Shown in pieces: positions 46,001 to 55,274 of a DNA stretch of 61,578 bases. The notes under the pieces were generated by a model. That model was not told where the DNA came from. It saw only the letters and a program-made list of their open reading frames with translations, and ran no database searches. Position numbers and translations under genes: made by a program. The first letter of the stretch is position 1. The number at the start of each line of letters is the position of its first letter. This DNA is from Massilia phosphatilytica (GTDB lineage: Bacteria > Pseudomonadota > Gammaproteobacteria > Burkholderiales > Burkholderiaceae_D): positions 1-61,578 of the forward strand of contig NZ_PUIP01000028.1 in the NCBI RefSeq assembly GCF_002968015.1, in the 5' to 3' direction.

Positions 46001-48205
46001 ATGCGTATCCGAACCCGACTGCTGATCCTGATCCTCGCGATCCTGGTGCCCGCCCTCCTCGCGGCGGTGCTGGCCGTCGGGTATGTCTATCAGGAAGAGC
46101 GACGCGCCCAGGAGACGAGCGTCAAGGAAGCCGTGCGCGCCTTCACCCTCCTCGTCGACAACGAACTGGAGATCAAGGAAGGCATCCTGCGCACGCTGGC
46201 GAATTCCCCGGCGCTCGCCCGCGGCGATCTCGAGACCTTTTACCACCATGCCCATTCGCTGGCGCCGAGCGGCGAGACCGCGATCCTCCTGCTCGACCGG
46301 GACGGCCACCAGTTGCTCAACACGCGCATCGCGCCGGGTGCGCCGCTGCCGCCGGGCCGCTCGTCGAACCTCGACACACTCATGAAACGGGATGGCGCCG
46401 ACCGCACCCTCGTCTCCGACCTGTTCGTTTCCTCGATCAGCGGGCGCCATGCGGTCGCCATCCAGGTGCCGGTGCACGTGGACGGCAGCCTGCGCTACTT
46501 CCTCGCCATGAGCATGAACGCCGCCCAGGTGCAGGCGCTGCTGGGCGAACAGCGTTTCCCTCCCGAATGGCAGGCCGCCATCATCGACCGCACCGGCCGG
46601 CTGATCGCACGCTCGCTTGACCCGGACCAGTACCGCGGACGCTCGGTCAGCAGCGTGGCCATGTCCGAGTTCGCCGCCCACCGCGAAGGCGTGTTCTCGA
46701 ACAAGAACCTGGCGGGCATCCCCGTGCAGGCGTTCTTCAGCACCGTGCCAAAGTCGGACTGGAAAGTCCTCGTCAGCATTCCTACGGAAGACCTGCGCCG
46801 CGTGCCGCTCCATGCGGCGACCTTCCTCGCCGCCATGATGGCCGTGATGCTCGTGCTGGCGTCGCTGGCCGCGCGCTGGTTCGCGCGCCGCGCCGCCATC
46901 CCGATCGAATACCTGGGCCGCAGCGCCGCGGACCTGGGCGCCGGCCGCGAAGTGCATTACCGGCCGCAGGGCATCGTCGAGATCGACGCCGTGGCGCAGC
47001 GCATGGCCGACGCGAGCCGCCAGATCCTGACGGCCCAGGCCGACCTGGAACAGCGCGTGGCCGAAGCCGTGGCGGCCAGCGAGCGCGCCCAGAGCGCCCT
47101 CGTGCGCGGCCAGAAGCTGGAAGCCCTCGGCCGGCTCACGGGCGGCATCGCGCACGAATTCAACAACCTGCTGCAGACGCTGACGACCGCGCTGCAGCTC
47201 GCCTCCCTCACCGCGAGCCAGCCGAAGGTGCTGGGCCTGATCGACACTTGCAAGCGCACCGTCAGCCGCGCCACCGCGCTGACGACGCGCCTGGGATCGT
47301 TCGGCCGCGTGCAGGATGCGCGCCTGTTGACGGTCGACCCGGGCGAGCAGGTGCGCGGTTCCGTCCAGCTGCTGCGCGGCGTGCTGCGCCAGGGCACGCG
47401 CATGGAAGTGCACAGCGCGGACGACGTGTGGCCCGTCACCATCGACCCCGTGCAATTCGACCTGGCGCTGCTGAACCTGGCGATCAATGCGCGCGACGCG
47501 ATGCCGGACGGCGGCCGCCTCGCCGTCGACGTGCGCAACTGCAGCCTCGAGCCGACCATGGAACGCACGGGCGGCGACTACGTGCGCGTGAGCGTGACGG
47601 ACTCGGGCATCGGCATGCCGCCCGACGTGCTGGCGCGCGCGCTCGATCCGTTCTTCACGACGAAACCGCCGGGCCAGGGCTCCGGCCTCGGGCTGCCCCA
47701 GGCCTACGCGTTCGCCACGCAGTCGCGCGGCTGGCTGACCCTGTCGAGCACGGTCGGCGCCGGCACCACCATCGAGATCTACCTGCCGCGCTCGCTGCAA
47801 CCGCTGTCGGCGGTGGCGGCGCGCGCCGACGGCCCGGCGCCGGGACGCGGCAGCGGGCGCGTGCTGTTCGTCGAGGACGATCCGCTCGTGCGCGAAGCGG
47901 TGGTGCGCGGCCTGGAAGATTGCGGCTTCGATGTGATGGTGGCGGCGGACGGCGACAAGGCGCTCGCCATGCTCGACGCCGGCCTCGATGCCGACGTCGT
48001 GTTTTCCGATATCGTCATGCCCGGCAAGGTCAGCGGCATCGACCTGGCCGGCATCCTGCACGAGCGCCGCCCCGGGCTGCCGGTCGTCCTGGCCACCGGC
48101 TATACCGACCAGCGCGCCGTCGTCCCGGGCGTGCAGGTGCTGGCCAAACCCTACGAGATCGACCAGCTGGTCGAGCTGCTGGCCAACCTGTCCGGCGGCC
48201 GCTGA
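46001..48205 (+). CDS. Hybrid histidine kinase with periplasmic dCache-like sensor and receiver
   Basis: The 734-residue protein has a first membrane helix (LLILILAILVPALLAAVLAV), a periplasmic sensor of about 240 residues (~30-270, dCache-like), a second helix (AATFLAAMMAVMLVLASLAA), HAMP-like linker, a HisKA-type dimerisation region with GGIAHEFNNLLQTLTTAL (phospho-accepting His in AHEFNN), a HATPase domain (LNLAINARDAMPDGGR N box; FTTKPPGQGSGLGL G boxes) and a C-terminal receiver (RVLFVEDDPLVREA, phospho-Asp in DVVFSDIVMPG, Lys in VLAKPYEIDQL). The AHEFNN type is typical of NtrB-like/LuxQ-type hybrid kinases. Its partner is probably the preceding HD-GYP protein (inference). Confidence 0.93.
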   Translation: MRIRTRLLILILAILVPALLAAVLAVGYVYQEERRAQETSVKEAVRAFTLLVDNELEIKEGILRTLANSPALARGDLETFYHHAHSLAPSGETAILLLDRDGHQLLNTRIAPGAPLPPGRSSNLDTLMKRDGADRTLVSDLFVSSISGRHAVAIQVPVHVDGSLRYFLAMSMNAAQVQALLGEQRFPPEWQAAIIDRTGRLIARSLDPDQYRGRSVSSVAMSEFAAHREGVFSNKNLAGIPVQAFFSTVPKSDWKVLVSIPTEDLRRVPLHAATFLAAMMAVMLVLASLAARWFARRAAIPIEYLGRSAADLGAGREVHYRPQGIVEIDAVAQRMADASRQILTAQADLEQRVAEAVAASERAQSALVRGQKLEALGRLTGGIAHEFNNLLQTLTTALQLASLTASQPKVLGLIDTCKRTVSRATALTTRLGSFGRVQDARLLTVDPGEQVRGSVQLLRGVLRQGTRMEVHSADDVWPVTIDPVQFDLALLNLAINARDAMPDGGRLAVDVRNCSLEPTMERTGGDYVRVSVTDSGIGMPPDVLARALDPFFTTKPPGQGSGLGLPQAYAFATQSRGWLTLSSTVGAGTTIEIYLPRSLQPLSAVAARADGPAPGRGSGRVLFVEDDPLVREAVVRGLEDCGFDVMVAADGDKALAMLDAGLDADVVFSDIVMPGKVSGIDLAGILHERRPGLPVVLATGYTDQRAVVPGVQVLAKPYEIDQLVELLANLSGGR

Positions 48206-48209
48206 ACCG

Positions 48210-48542
48210 TTACAGCTTCAGCGTGACCTGTTCACCGCCGACCGCCACCAGGCACGTGGTGCCGCCCACCTTGCGTCCCTCCGCCGTGCTGCAATCGGCG
48301 CTGACCTGCTTGCCCTGCCACGTACCGCCGAACTTGCCGTCGCCGTGCAGCAGCGACACGCGGTCGTCGATGACCTTGTCGCCGTTGACGAAGATGCGGA
48401 TATCGGAGCTGTCGACCAGTTGCCCCTGGATGTCCAGTTTGCCGTCACGGCTCGTATAGTGATTCCCGGTTACCGGAGCGAACGCGGTGCAGCCGGACAT
48501 TGTGACGGCCACTGCGGCCGCGATCATGAACTTCGTTGACAT
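48210..48542 (-). CDS. Small lipoprotein of unknown function
   Basis: The 110-residue protein has a lipobox (VTMSGC, Cys 18) after a short signal. The mature part (DGKLDIQGQLVDSSDIRIFVNGDKVI, in part; CSTAEGRKVGGTTCLVAVGG with two Cys) gives no family I can name. The two cysteines could form a disulfide in the periplasm. It is convergent with the hybrid kinase gene (4-nt gap). Confidence 0.75.
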   Translation of the reverse strand: MSTKFMIAAAVAVTMSGCTAFAPVTGNHYTSRDGKLDIQGQLVDSSDIRIFVNGDKVIDDRVSLLHGDGKFGGTWQGKQVSADCSTAEGRKVGGTTCLVAVGGEQVTLKL

Positions 48543-48725
48543 CTTTGTGTAATCTCCGCTTATCTTCGCGGTTCTCTTCAGGAAATCCGAGAATGATAAC
48601 CGTATTCACCAGGAAATGAATATTCAAAAATAGCAACATGCATGCATTTTTTATCAATGCAAACCGGCCCGTTGCATCAGATTACAATTTCCACATAGAA
48701 ACTTTTGGTTGCGCCAGCACGGGCG

Positions 48726-48731
48726 TAGAAT
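48726..48731 (+). promoter_or_regulatory. -10 element candidate of the PPC-domain gene
   Basis: TAGAAT lies 24 nt before the ATG of the PPC-domain gene, with a weak TTTTGG 17 nt upstream as a -35. The ribosome site GAAGGAGATATCTC before the start is very strong. The AT-rich stretch at 48560-48720 should also hold the promoter of the divergent lipoprotein gene. Confidence 0.4.
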
Positions 48732-48754
48732 GAACAGGTTGAAGGAGATATCTC

Positions 48755-49147
48755 ATGCAGACTCTGCCCTTACGAATCGGCGCCGGCCAGGACCTGCGCG
48801 CCGTGCTCGACGCGCTCGTCGCGCAACACCACGTGGAAGCCGCGTTCGTCCTGCAAGGCATCGGCAGCCTGTCCGTCGCCCGGTTGCGCTTTGCGGGCCG
48901 GCCGGAGTTCACGGAACTGCGCGGCGACCTGGAAATCCTCACCTTGGGCGGCTCGCTGTCGCCGGACGGTCCGCACCTGCATGCGACCGTGGGCGATGAC
49001 GGCGGCCGCGTCATCGGGGGCCACCTCGGCCCCGGCTGCATCGTGCGCACGACGGCCGAGGTGCTCGTGGCGCTGCTGCCGCGCCACCGCTTCCACCGCG
49101 AATTCGATCCGGCTACGGGGTTCGACGAGTTGTTCGTGAAGGCCTGA
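48755..49147 (+). CDS. PPC/DUF296 domain protein
   Basis: The 130-residue protein is a single PPC (plant and prokaryote conserved) domain: LPLRIGAGQDLRAVLDALVAQ, FVLQGIGSLSVARLRF, GSLSPDGPHLHATVGDDGGRVIGGHL (in part) and the metal-site-like His in PHLHATV. In plants this domain sits in AT-hook DNA-binding proteins; in bacteria its role is unknown although some act as DNA-binding or metal-binding proteins. It has a very strong ribosome site. It is convergent with the EAL-domain gene. Confidence 0.88.
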   Translation: MQTLPLRIGAGQDLRAVLDALVAQHHVEAAFVLQGIGSLSVARLRFAGRPEFTELRGDLEILTLGGSLSPDGPHLHATVGDDGGRVIGGHLGPGCIVRTTAEVLVALLPRHRFHREFDPATGFDELFVKA

Positions 49148-49172
49148 CGGTCTTGCGGAAACGTCCGGTTTG

Positions 49173-51248
49173 CTACGGCCTCCGGAAACCCGGATTGCGC
49201 ATCCAGTTCGCAAACTCCCGGGCCGGCAGTGGCGGCGCAACGTAGTAACCCTGCGCTTCGTCACAGCCGTAGCCGACGAGCGCGTCCCAGATCCCCCGGC
49301 TGGAAGTGCCCTCCGCGACGACCGCCATCCCAAGGTCATGCGCCAGGTCGATGGTCGCTTTGACGATGGCCGCCGCACGCTTGTCGGTGAGCATGGTCGT
49401 CGTGAAACCATGATCGATCTTGATGACGTCCACCGGCAGCATCGTCAGGTAATTCAGGGAGGAGTATCCGGTCCCGAAATCGTCGATGAAGAGTTGAAAG
49501 CCGAGCTGGCTCAAGGTATTCAACTGCGCGATCGAGGCGCCCGGGTCCACGATGAGGCTGCTTTCCGTGATTTCCAGCCCGATCCAGTCCGGTGAACCGC
49601 CCCAGTCCGCCAGGAGGGTTTGCAGGTGATCTGCGATGTTGCCTGCGTTGAGATTTCGGGTCGACAGGTTGACGGCGATCGGCACCGCCATGCCCGCCTG
49701 GCGCCACGCATGCGACTGGCGCACGGCTTCGCGCAGCATATGCGCCGTCAACGCGTGGATCAGTTCAGTCGATTCGATCAGCGGGATGAATTCCGAAGGT
49801 GGCACCAGCCCGCGCGCCGGGTGCCGCCAGCGCACCAGCGCCTCGGCGCCGATGACCGCACCGGTCGCCATCGCCACCTTGGGCTGGCAATACAGCTCGA
49901 TCTGCCCCGCCCCGAGCGCATGGCGGAATTCGCCCAGGAGGGCCAGCCGCTTCGGATCGTAAGGGTCGGCGGCAGGCGCATACACCATCGTGCTGAGCCC
50001 GTTCTGGCGGGCCTGGAACACCGCGACGTCGGCGTTGCGCAGCAGGCCGGTCGGATCGCCGGCATGCTGCGGCGCCATCGCGATGCCGACATGGGCGCCG
50101 ATCTCGTAGCGCACGCCGGCGATCAGGAACGTGTTTTCGAATGCCTTCACGATGGCGTCTGCGGCCTGTTGCGCGGCGCGCGCGTGCGCGCCTTGCAGCA
50201 GCGCGGTGAACTGCGCATTGGCAGTGCGCGCGAGACAGGCGTTGTCGCCCAGCAGCCGGGCGATCCGCTGCGCCACGTCGCGCAGCAACTGGTCGCCGTT
50301 CAGGTGGCCCAGGGCAAGGTTAATCTGCCGGAAATGGGCCAGATCGACGGTGAGCACCGCCAGCGGCAATGCCTGCGCGCCGGCGTCGAACGCGGCCGCC
50401 AGGTGCCGCTGCATCGAAGCGCGGTTCGGCAAGCCCGTGATCTCGTCGAAGAACGCAAGCCGCCTGATCTCCTGCTGCGCGCGCCGGACTTCGGTGACGT
50501 CCTGGATCACGCCGACGATCCGGGCCGGCTTGCCGTCGGCGCCGGGCGCGGCGTCGGCCAGCGAATGCACGTGCCGGACATCGCCGTCGCCGGCGCCCAT
50601 GACCCGGTATTCACAGTCGTAGCGCGCCCCGGGAACGTGCAGCGCGCGGTCGACTGTGTCGAGCACGCGCGGCAAGTCGTCCGGATGTATGTGCTGGAAC
50701 AAGTCGTCGACCCGGATCGGCTTGCCGTCCTCGCGCACGTGGAATATCCGGAAGGTCTCGGGCGAGGTGGTCTCGACGATACCGGTACGCATGTCCGCGG
50801 CCCAGATACCGAGGTGGGCGATTTCCTGGGCGTGGCGCAGGTCGGCCTGGGTCCGCAGGAGTTGCTCGTGCAGGGCATGCTCCGCATCCGGCGCGGCATG
50901 CGAGATCAACAGGATGGCGGTGCCGCCCTCGTCGCCGTCGATCCGCAGGCAGCGTGTATCCCCATGCGCCGGCAGGCCGTCGTGCCGTTCCGGCTGTACG
51001 CCATGTAGCGTCGCCGCGCCGTCGCGCAGCGTGCGCTCGAGCGCGGCACGCACCCGCGCATGGTGTTCGGCGGCGTACAGCGACAGGATGCCGGCCCCGT
51101 CCTGTCCGGCACAGCCGGCGCCGAACAGCCGCCGGGCGCAGGCATTTGCCCGGAGCAGGCGGAGCGTGGCGCCATCGCACGACACCATCGGCACCGGAGC
51201 ATGCTGGAACGCGATACGGTAGCCGTCGCACTTGCGAACATCTTGCAT
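49173..51248 (-). CDS. PAS / degenerate GGDEF / EAL c-di-GMP phosphodiesterase
   Basis: The 691-residue protein has one or two PAS domains at the N-terminus (~1-265), a GGDEF-type domain (~270-430) and an EAL domain (~440-690). The GGDEF active site reads CLARTANAQFTALL where RxGGDEF is expected, so cyclase activity is lost; it may still bind GTP. The EAL domain keeps the catalytic Glu in GAEALVRW, Asn in VNLST, Glu in EITESS, DDFGTGYSS and Lys in VDVIKID, so it is likely an active phosphodiesterase. It begins 36 nt after the efflux operon and may be cotranscribed with it. Confidence 0.92.
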   Translation of the reverse strand: MQDVRKCDGYRIAFQHAPVPMVSCDGATLRLLRANACARRLFGAGCAGQDGAGILSLYAAEHHARVRAALERTLRDGAATLHGVQPERHDGLPAHGDTRCLRIDGDEGGTAILLISHAAPDAEHALHEQLLRTQADLRHAQEIAHLGIWAADMRTGIVETTSPETFRIFHVREDGKPIRVDDLFQHIHPDDLPRVLDTVDRALHVPGARYDCEYRVMGAGDGDVRHVHSLADAAPGADGKPARIVGVIQDVTEVRRAQQEIRRLAFFDEITGLPNRASMQRHLAAAFDAGAQALPLAVLTVDLAHFRQINLALGHLNGDQLLRDVAQRIARLLGDNACLARTANAQFTALLQGAHARAAQQAADAIVKAFENTFLIAGVRYEIGAHVGIAMAPQHAGDPTGLLRNADVAVFQARQNGLSTMVYAPAADPYDPKRLALLGEFRHALGAGQIELYCQPKVAMATGAVIGAEALVRWRHPARGLVPPSEFIPLIESTELIHALTAHMLREAVRQSHAWRQAGMAVPIAVNLSTRNLNAGNIADHLQTLLADWGGSPDWIGLEITESSLIVDPGASIAQLNTLSQLGFQLFIDDFGTGYSSLNYLTMLPVDVIKIDHGFTTTMLTDKRAAAIVKATIDLAHDLGMAVVAEGTSSRGIWDALVGYGCDEAQGYYVAPPLPAREFANWMRNPGFRRP

Positions 51249-51284
51249 GGAATGACTCCCAGCCGATTCAGCGGTCCGGCACGA

Positions 51285-52319
51285 TCATCGCCGGATACGA
51301 ATCGTCGGCGTCACGGACATGCCTACGCGCAACTGCGCCGCCAGCGCCTGGCCGGGATCGATGCGGATGCGGATGGGCAGGCGCTGGACGATCTTCGTGA
51401 AATTGCCGCTGGCGTTGACGGGCGCTACGGCGGCATACGTGGCGCCGCTGGCCGGCCCCAGGCTGTCCACCGTGCCCTTCAGCGTCGCGCCGGGCAAGGC
51501 ATCGACCGCGATATCCACGGCTTGCCCCGCCTGGATCCGTGCCAGCTGGGTCTCGCGGAAGTTGGCCGTGACGTAGACCTGGTCGAGCGGAACGATCGCC
51601 AGCAATGGCTTGCCCGCATTGACGAAAGCGCCTACCCGCACGGACTTCTGGCCGATCGTGCCGCCGACCGGCGCCCTGATCCGGGTGTACGACAGCTTCA
51701 GTTCCGCCGCGGCCTGCGCGGCTTGCGCCTGGATCCGCGCCGCCCTGGCCTTGCCGAGATCGGCCTTCAGGATATCGATCCGCTGGCGCGCGGCCTGCAG
51801 GCCGGCCTGGCTCTTTGCCCTTGCCGCCGACTGGATGCCCGACTGGGCCTCGGCCTGTTGCAATGCCTGCACGGAGCCGGATCCGTCCGCAGCCAGGTTG
51901 CGATACCGGGTATGGTTGGCGCGCGCCAGCGTGAGCGCGGCATCGTCCGCCGCGACGCCCGCCTGCGCCTGGCGGATCGCGATGTCCTGTTGCACCAACT
52001 GCGCTTCCAGGCTCGCGATGCCGGCATCGGCGGCGGCAACCTGCGCCTTCGCCGCATCGACCGCGATGCTGAAATCGCGGTCGTCGATGATCGCGAGCAG
52101 CGCGCCTTCCTTGACGTGTTCGTTATCGTGGACCAGGACGGCATTCACCGTGCCCGACACCTGCGGGGCCACCACCGTGAAGTCGGCTTGTACGTAGGCA
52201 TCGTCCGTGGATTGGACCGGCCCGCTGGATTCGGGACGGTCGAGGTAGAGGATCAGGCCGGTGGCCGCTGCAAGCAGCAGTGCGGTGGCGGCGATCCTGG
52301 CTTTCTTGGGTAGGGCCAT
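51285..52319 (-). CDS. HlyD/EmrA-type membrane fusion protein
   Basis: The 344-residue protein from the ATG at 52319 has an N-terminal membrane anchor (RIAATALLLAAATGLILYL), the biotinyl-lipoyl-like motifs QSTDDAYVQADFTVVAPQVSGTV (in part) near ~40 and RIRAPVGGTIGQKSV (~225), and a long coiled hairpin between. It links the inner-membrane MFS pump to TolC-type outer-membrane channels. It is the last gene of the pump operon (5 nt after the MFS gene). Confidence 0.9.
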   Translation of the reverse strand: MALPKKARIAATALLLAAATGLILYLDRPESSGPVQSTDDAYVQADFTVVAPQVSGTVNAVLVHDNEHVKEGALLAIIDDRDFSIAVDAAKAQVAAADAGIASLEAQLVQQDIAIRQAQAGVAADDAALTLARANHTRYRNLAADGSGSVQALQQAEAQSGIQSAARAKSQAGLQAARQRIDILKADLGKARAARIQAQAAQAAAELKLSYTRIRAPVGGTIGQKSVRVGAFVNAGKPLLAIVPLDQVYVTANFRETQLARIQAGQAVDIAVDALPGATLKGTVDSLGPASGATYAAVAPVNASGNFTKIVQRLPIRIRIDPGQALAAQLRVGMSVTPTIRIRR

Positions 52320-52324
52320 GATGA

Positions 52325-53830
52325 TTACTCGTGTGTCGAAGATGAGATGGAGGAAGGCGCCGGGATGCGGGTCAGCCGCAGCGCAAGCGGGATCAGCAGG
52401 ATGGCCAGGACACCCAGCACGCGGTAGGCATCGGCCAGCGACAGCACCTGTGCCTGCTGGCCCACGACGCCGGCCAGCTGGAATGGCTCGGGCTCGGGCG
52501 CGAGGGCGTTCATGACGAGTCCCGCATGGTCCAGCAATGCGTCCGCGTGGAAGCGGCCGCGCACGGTCACGAGCTGTCCGACCGCCGCGGCGCCGAGCAG
52601 CGAGCCGAACGCGCGCAGCGTGTTGACCACGCCGGACACGTACGGACCTTCCGGGGGCTGCACGACGCTCGTGGCCAGGAACAGCATCGACACCACCGCC
52701 ATCGGCTGGCCGAACGCCTGCAGCGCCTGGACCGCGGCGAACTGGCCCGCGTTCCAGTCCGGGGTCAGCCGCGCACCTGCAAAGCAGGCCAGCGCGATCA
52801 GCAACAAGCCGGAGGCGAACACGATGCGCGCATCGGCCCAGCGCTGGTACAGCAGCAGCGCCACCAGCGGCCCCAGGATCAGCTGCGGCAGGGCGACGTC
52901 CATGCCGATCGACGCCATCTGCAAGGGCCGGTCGTCGTGGATACGCCCGAGATAGCTGATCGGCAGCAGCGAGCTGGACATGAGCGCGACGAGCAGGAAC
53001 ACGAAGATGGTAAAGCCGAGCCCCAGGTTGCGGCGGCCGAGGATCTGCAGCTTGACGAACGGCGACGGGTGATACCACTCGGTCAGCAGGTAGACCGCCA
53101 GCAGCGCCAGCCCCGCGACCAGCGCGACCGTGATCACGGGCGAATGCAACCAGTCTAGCCGCACGCCCTGGTCCAGCGCGACGGCAATCAGGCCGAGGGC
53201 CGGCACGCCGAAGGCCATGCCCGTCCAGTTGGCCTGGCGCAGGCGGTCGGGCTGGCCCGGTTCGCGCGGCAGCCCCCACGCCACCAGCAACCCCGCCACG
53301 ACGGCGAGCGGCACGCTCTGCCAGTACACCCAGTGCAAGCCGGCGCCGCCGGCCGTCCACTGCCCGGCCAGCCAGATCGAGACATTCGGCGCGAACGTAG
53401 CCGTCATCGCATACAGCGCCAGCCCGTACAGCCGGACGGGCGCCGGCAGCGATTTCAGCGCCACCATCATCAAGAGCGGGATCATGGCTCCGCCGGCACC
53501 GCCCTGCACGAAGCGCAAGACCAGCAGGAGGCCGACGTCGTGGATCGACGGCAGGATCGCGGCCACCAGCGTGCACACGGCCAGCATCCATAGTTCGAGG
53601 CGGCGCACCGAGAGGGTGACGGCGAACCAGGCCGCGAACGGCATGGCGATCAGTTCGCCGGCGTTATAGGCCGTCGTCAGCCAGGAGGCGTCGTCGAGGC
53701 CGAAGCCGAGCGCGCCGCGCACGTCCGCAAGGGCGATGGCGCCGACGCGGTTGTTCATGCCCGCCATCATCGCGGCGATGAAGATGCCGAGCAATCCCGC
53801 CATCGGGCGGCCGGTCGCGGCGGCGCTCAT
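52325..53830 (-). CDS. DHA2/EmrB-type MFS efflux transporter
   Basis: From the ATG at 53830 the 501-residue protein has about 14 hydrophobic helices and the EmrB/QacA-type sequence features: WLTTAYNAGELIAMPFAAWF near the start, RFVQGGAGGAMIPLLMMVAL in the next helix pair (in part) and FLATSVVQPPEG. It uses the proton gradient to push hydrophobic compounds into the tripartite channel. The ATG overlaps the TolC-type gene's stop by 4 nt (ATGA). Confidence 0.92.
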   Translation of the reverse strand: MSAAATGRPMAGLLGIFIAAMMAGMNNRVGAIALADVRGALGFGLDDASWLTTAYNAGELIAMPFAAWFAVTLSVRRLELWMLAVCTLVAAILPSIHDVGLLLVLRFVQGGAGGAMIPLLMMVALKSLPAPVRLYGLALYAMTATFAPNVSIWLAGQWTAGGAGLHWVYWQSVPLAVVAGLLVAWGLPREPGQPDRLRQANWTGMAFGVPALGLIAVALDQGVRLDWLHSPVITVALVAGLALLAVYLLTEWYHPSPFVKLQILGRRNLGLGFTIFVFLLVALMSSSLLPISYLGRIHDDRPLQMASIGMDVALPQLILGPLVALLLYQRWADARIVFASGLLLIALACFAGARLTPDWNAGQFAAVQALQAFGQPMAVVSMLFLATSVVQPPEGPYVSGVVNTLRAFGSLLGAAAVGQLVTVRGRFHADALLDHAGLVMNALAPEPEPFQLAGVVGQQAQVLSLADAYRVLGVLAILLIPLALRLTRIPAPSSISSSTHE

Positions 53831-55269
53831 CGGGCATCTCCCGCTTGCGGATCCCAGCCGCCGCCGAGCGACTTGTACAGGTTGACCAGCGCCAGCGTGA
53901 GGCCCGTCGTGCTGTCGTTGAGCGCGCTCTGGCCGGCCAGCAGGTTGCGCTGCGCGGTGAGCACGGCCAGGTAGTCGGCTGCGCCGTCCCGGTAGCCGCG
54001 CTCGGCGACGTGCAGCGCCTGCCGGTTCTGCGCATCGGCCTCCGCCAGCGCCGCGTGCTGCGCCTGCCCGGCCGCCCACGCATCCAGGGCGTTATCCACT
54101 TCATGCCAGGCCTGCAGTACCGTCTTCCGGTAAGCGAGCGCGGCCGTTTTCTGGCCCGATTCGCTCAACGCCAGCCGCTGCGTCAAGCGGCCGCCTTCGA
54201 AGATCGGCAGGTAGACCGTCGGCCCGACCGAGAAAAAGCGCGAATCCCAGCTGGCGAGATCGCCGCCGTCGAATGCTTCCAGGCCGAACCGGCCTTTCAA
54301 CGCGAGGCGTGGATAAAAGTCGGCCTTGGCCACGCCGATGGCTGCCGTGGCGGCATGCAGCTGCGCCTCGGCCCGCAGGATGTCGGGACGCCTGCGCGCC
54401 AGCGCCGACGGCAGGCCGAGCGGCACGCCGGCCGGCAGCGGCGGCAGGGAGCGGGCCTCGCCCAGCGTCGTATCGAGTGCGCGCGGCTTGTCCCCCAGCA
54501 GCAGGGCCAGCGCATTCAGCAAGCCGTTGCGGCGCTCGACCAGCTTCGGGATGCCGCCCCGCGTCGTGGCGAGCTGGGCGCGCGCGGTGGCGGCCTCGAA
54601 CCCCGTCGCGACGCCGTTGCGCCGCCGGCTTTCCGTCAGGCCGAGTATGCGCTCGGCGACCGCCTGGTTCTCCCGGGCGTTGGCGAGCTGCGCCTGGGTG
54701 CCGCGCAACTGGAGATAGGTGCGGCCCACTTCGGCGGCCAAGGCCACGCGCGCCGCCTCGCGTTCGGCCACGGTGGCCTCGAGCGCGGCCGCGGCGCCTT
54801 CGCGCGCGCGCCGCGCACGGCCCCACAGGTCGATCTCCCAACCGGCATCGAAGGCCACCTGCCAGAAATCGCTGGGACTGGACGGCGCGCCGAGCGCGGC
54901 AAACTTGCCGTGTTCACTCAGCGCTTCCCGCGCGACGCCTGCGCCCGCCGCGACGGTCGGCAGCAGTTGCGCCGACGCGATGCCCAGCTGCGCCCGGCCT
55001 TGCTCGATGCGCTCCATGGCCATCTTCAGGTCCAGGTTGCCTGCCTGCGCGCGCACCTGCAGGTCGGTCAGCACGGGATCGTTGAACAGCACCCACCACT
55101 GCGCGGGCACCGCCGCATCGGTGGCCGGGACGCCGGCGGCGTAGTCGGGCCTCGGTGCGAGCACCGCTTCGCCCAGCCCGCTTTCCGGCTTCACGAAGTC
55201 GGGGCCGGCGACGCAGCCCGACAGCAGGAGGGTGCACAACGCCGCGCCGGCCAGCGTCAGGGTGTCCAT
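53827..55269 (-). CDS. Outer membrane efflux lipoprotein (NodT family)
   Basis: The 480-residue protein has a lipobox (LLLSGC, Cys 19) and the NodT/OprM-type opening GPDFVKPE, with the OEP repeats (WDSRFFSVGPTVYLPIF, LALRAVALRGTQ-type segments) building a TolC-like trimer. It is the exit channel of the pump. It begins 5 nt after the AhpD-like gene and overlaps the MFS gene by 4 nt, so the five genes 51285-56556 form one operon (TolC, MFS and HlyD in unusual order). Confidence 0.93.
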   Translation of the reverse strand: MDTLTLAGAALCTLLLSGCVAGPDFVKPESGLGEAVLAPRPDYAAGVPATDAAVPAQWWVLFNDPVLTDLQVRAQAGNLDLKMAMERIEQGRAQLGIASAQLLPTVAAGAGVAREALSEHGKFAALGAPSSPSDFWQVAFDAGWEIDLWGRARRAREGAAAALEATVAEREAARVALAAEVGRTYLQLRGTQAQLANARENQAVAERILGLTESRRRNGVATGFEAATARAQLATTRGGIPKLVERRNGLLNALALLLGDKPRALDTTLGEARSLPPLPAGVPLGLPSALARRRPDILRAEAQLHAATAAIGVAKADFYPRLALKGRFGLEAFDGGDLASWDSRFFSVGPTVYLPIFEGGRLTQRLALSESGQKTAALAYRKTVLQAWHEVDNALDAWAAGQAQHAALAEADAQNRQALHVAERGYRDGAADYLAVLTAQRNLLAGQSALNDSTTGLTLALVNLYKSLGGGWDPQAGDAR

Positions 55270-55274
55270 GGCGG

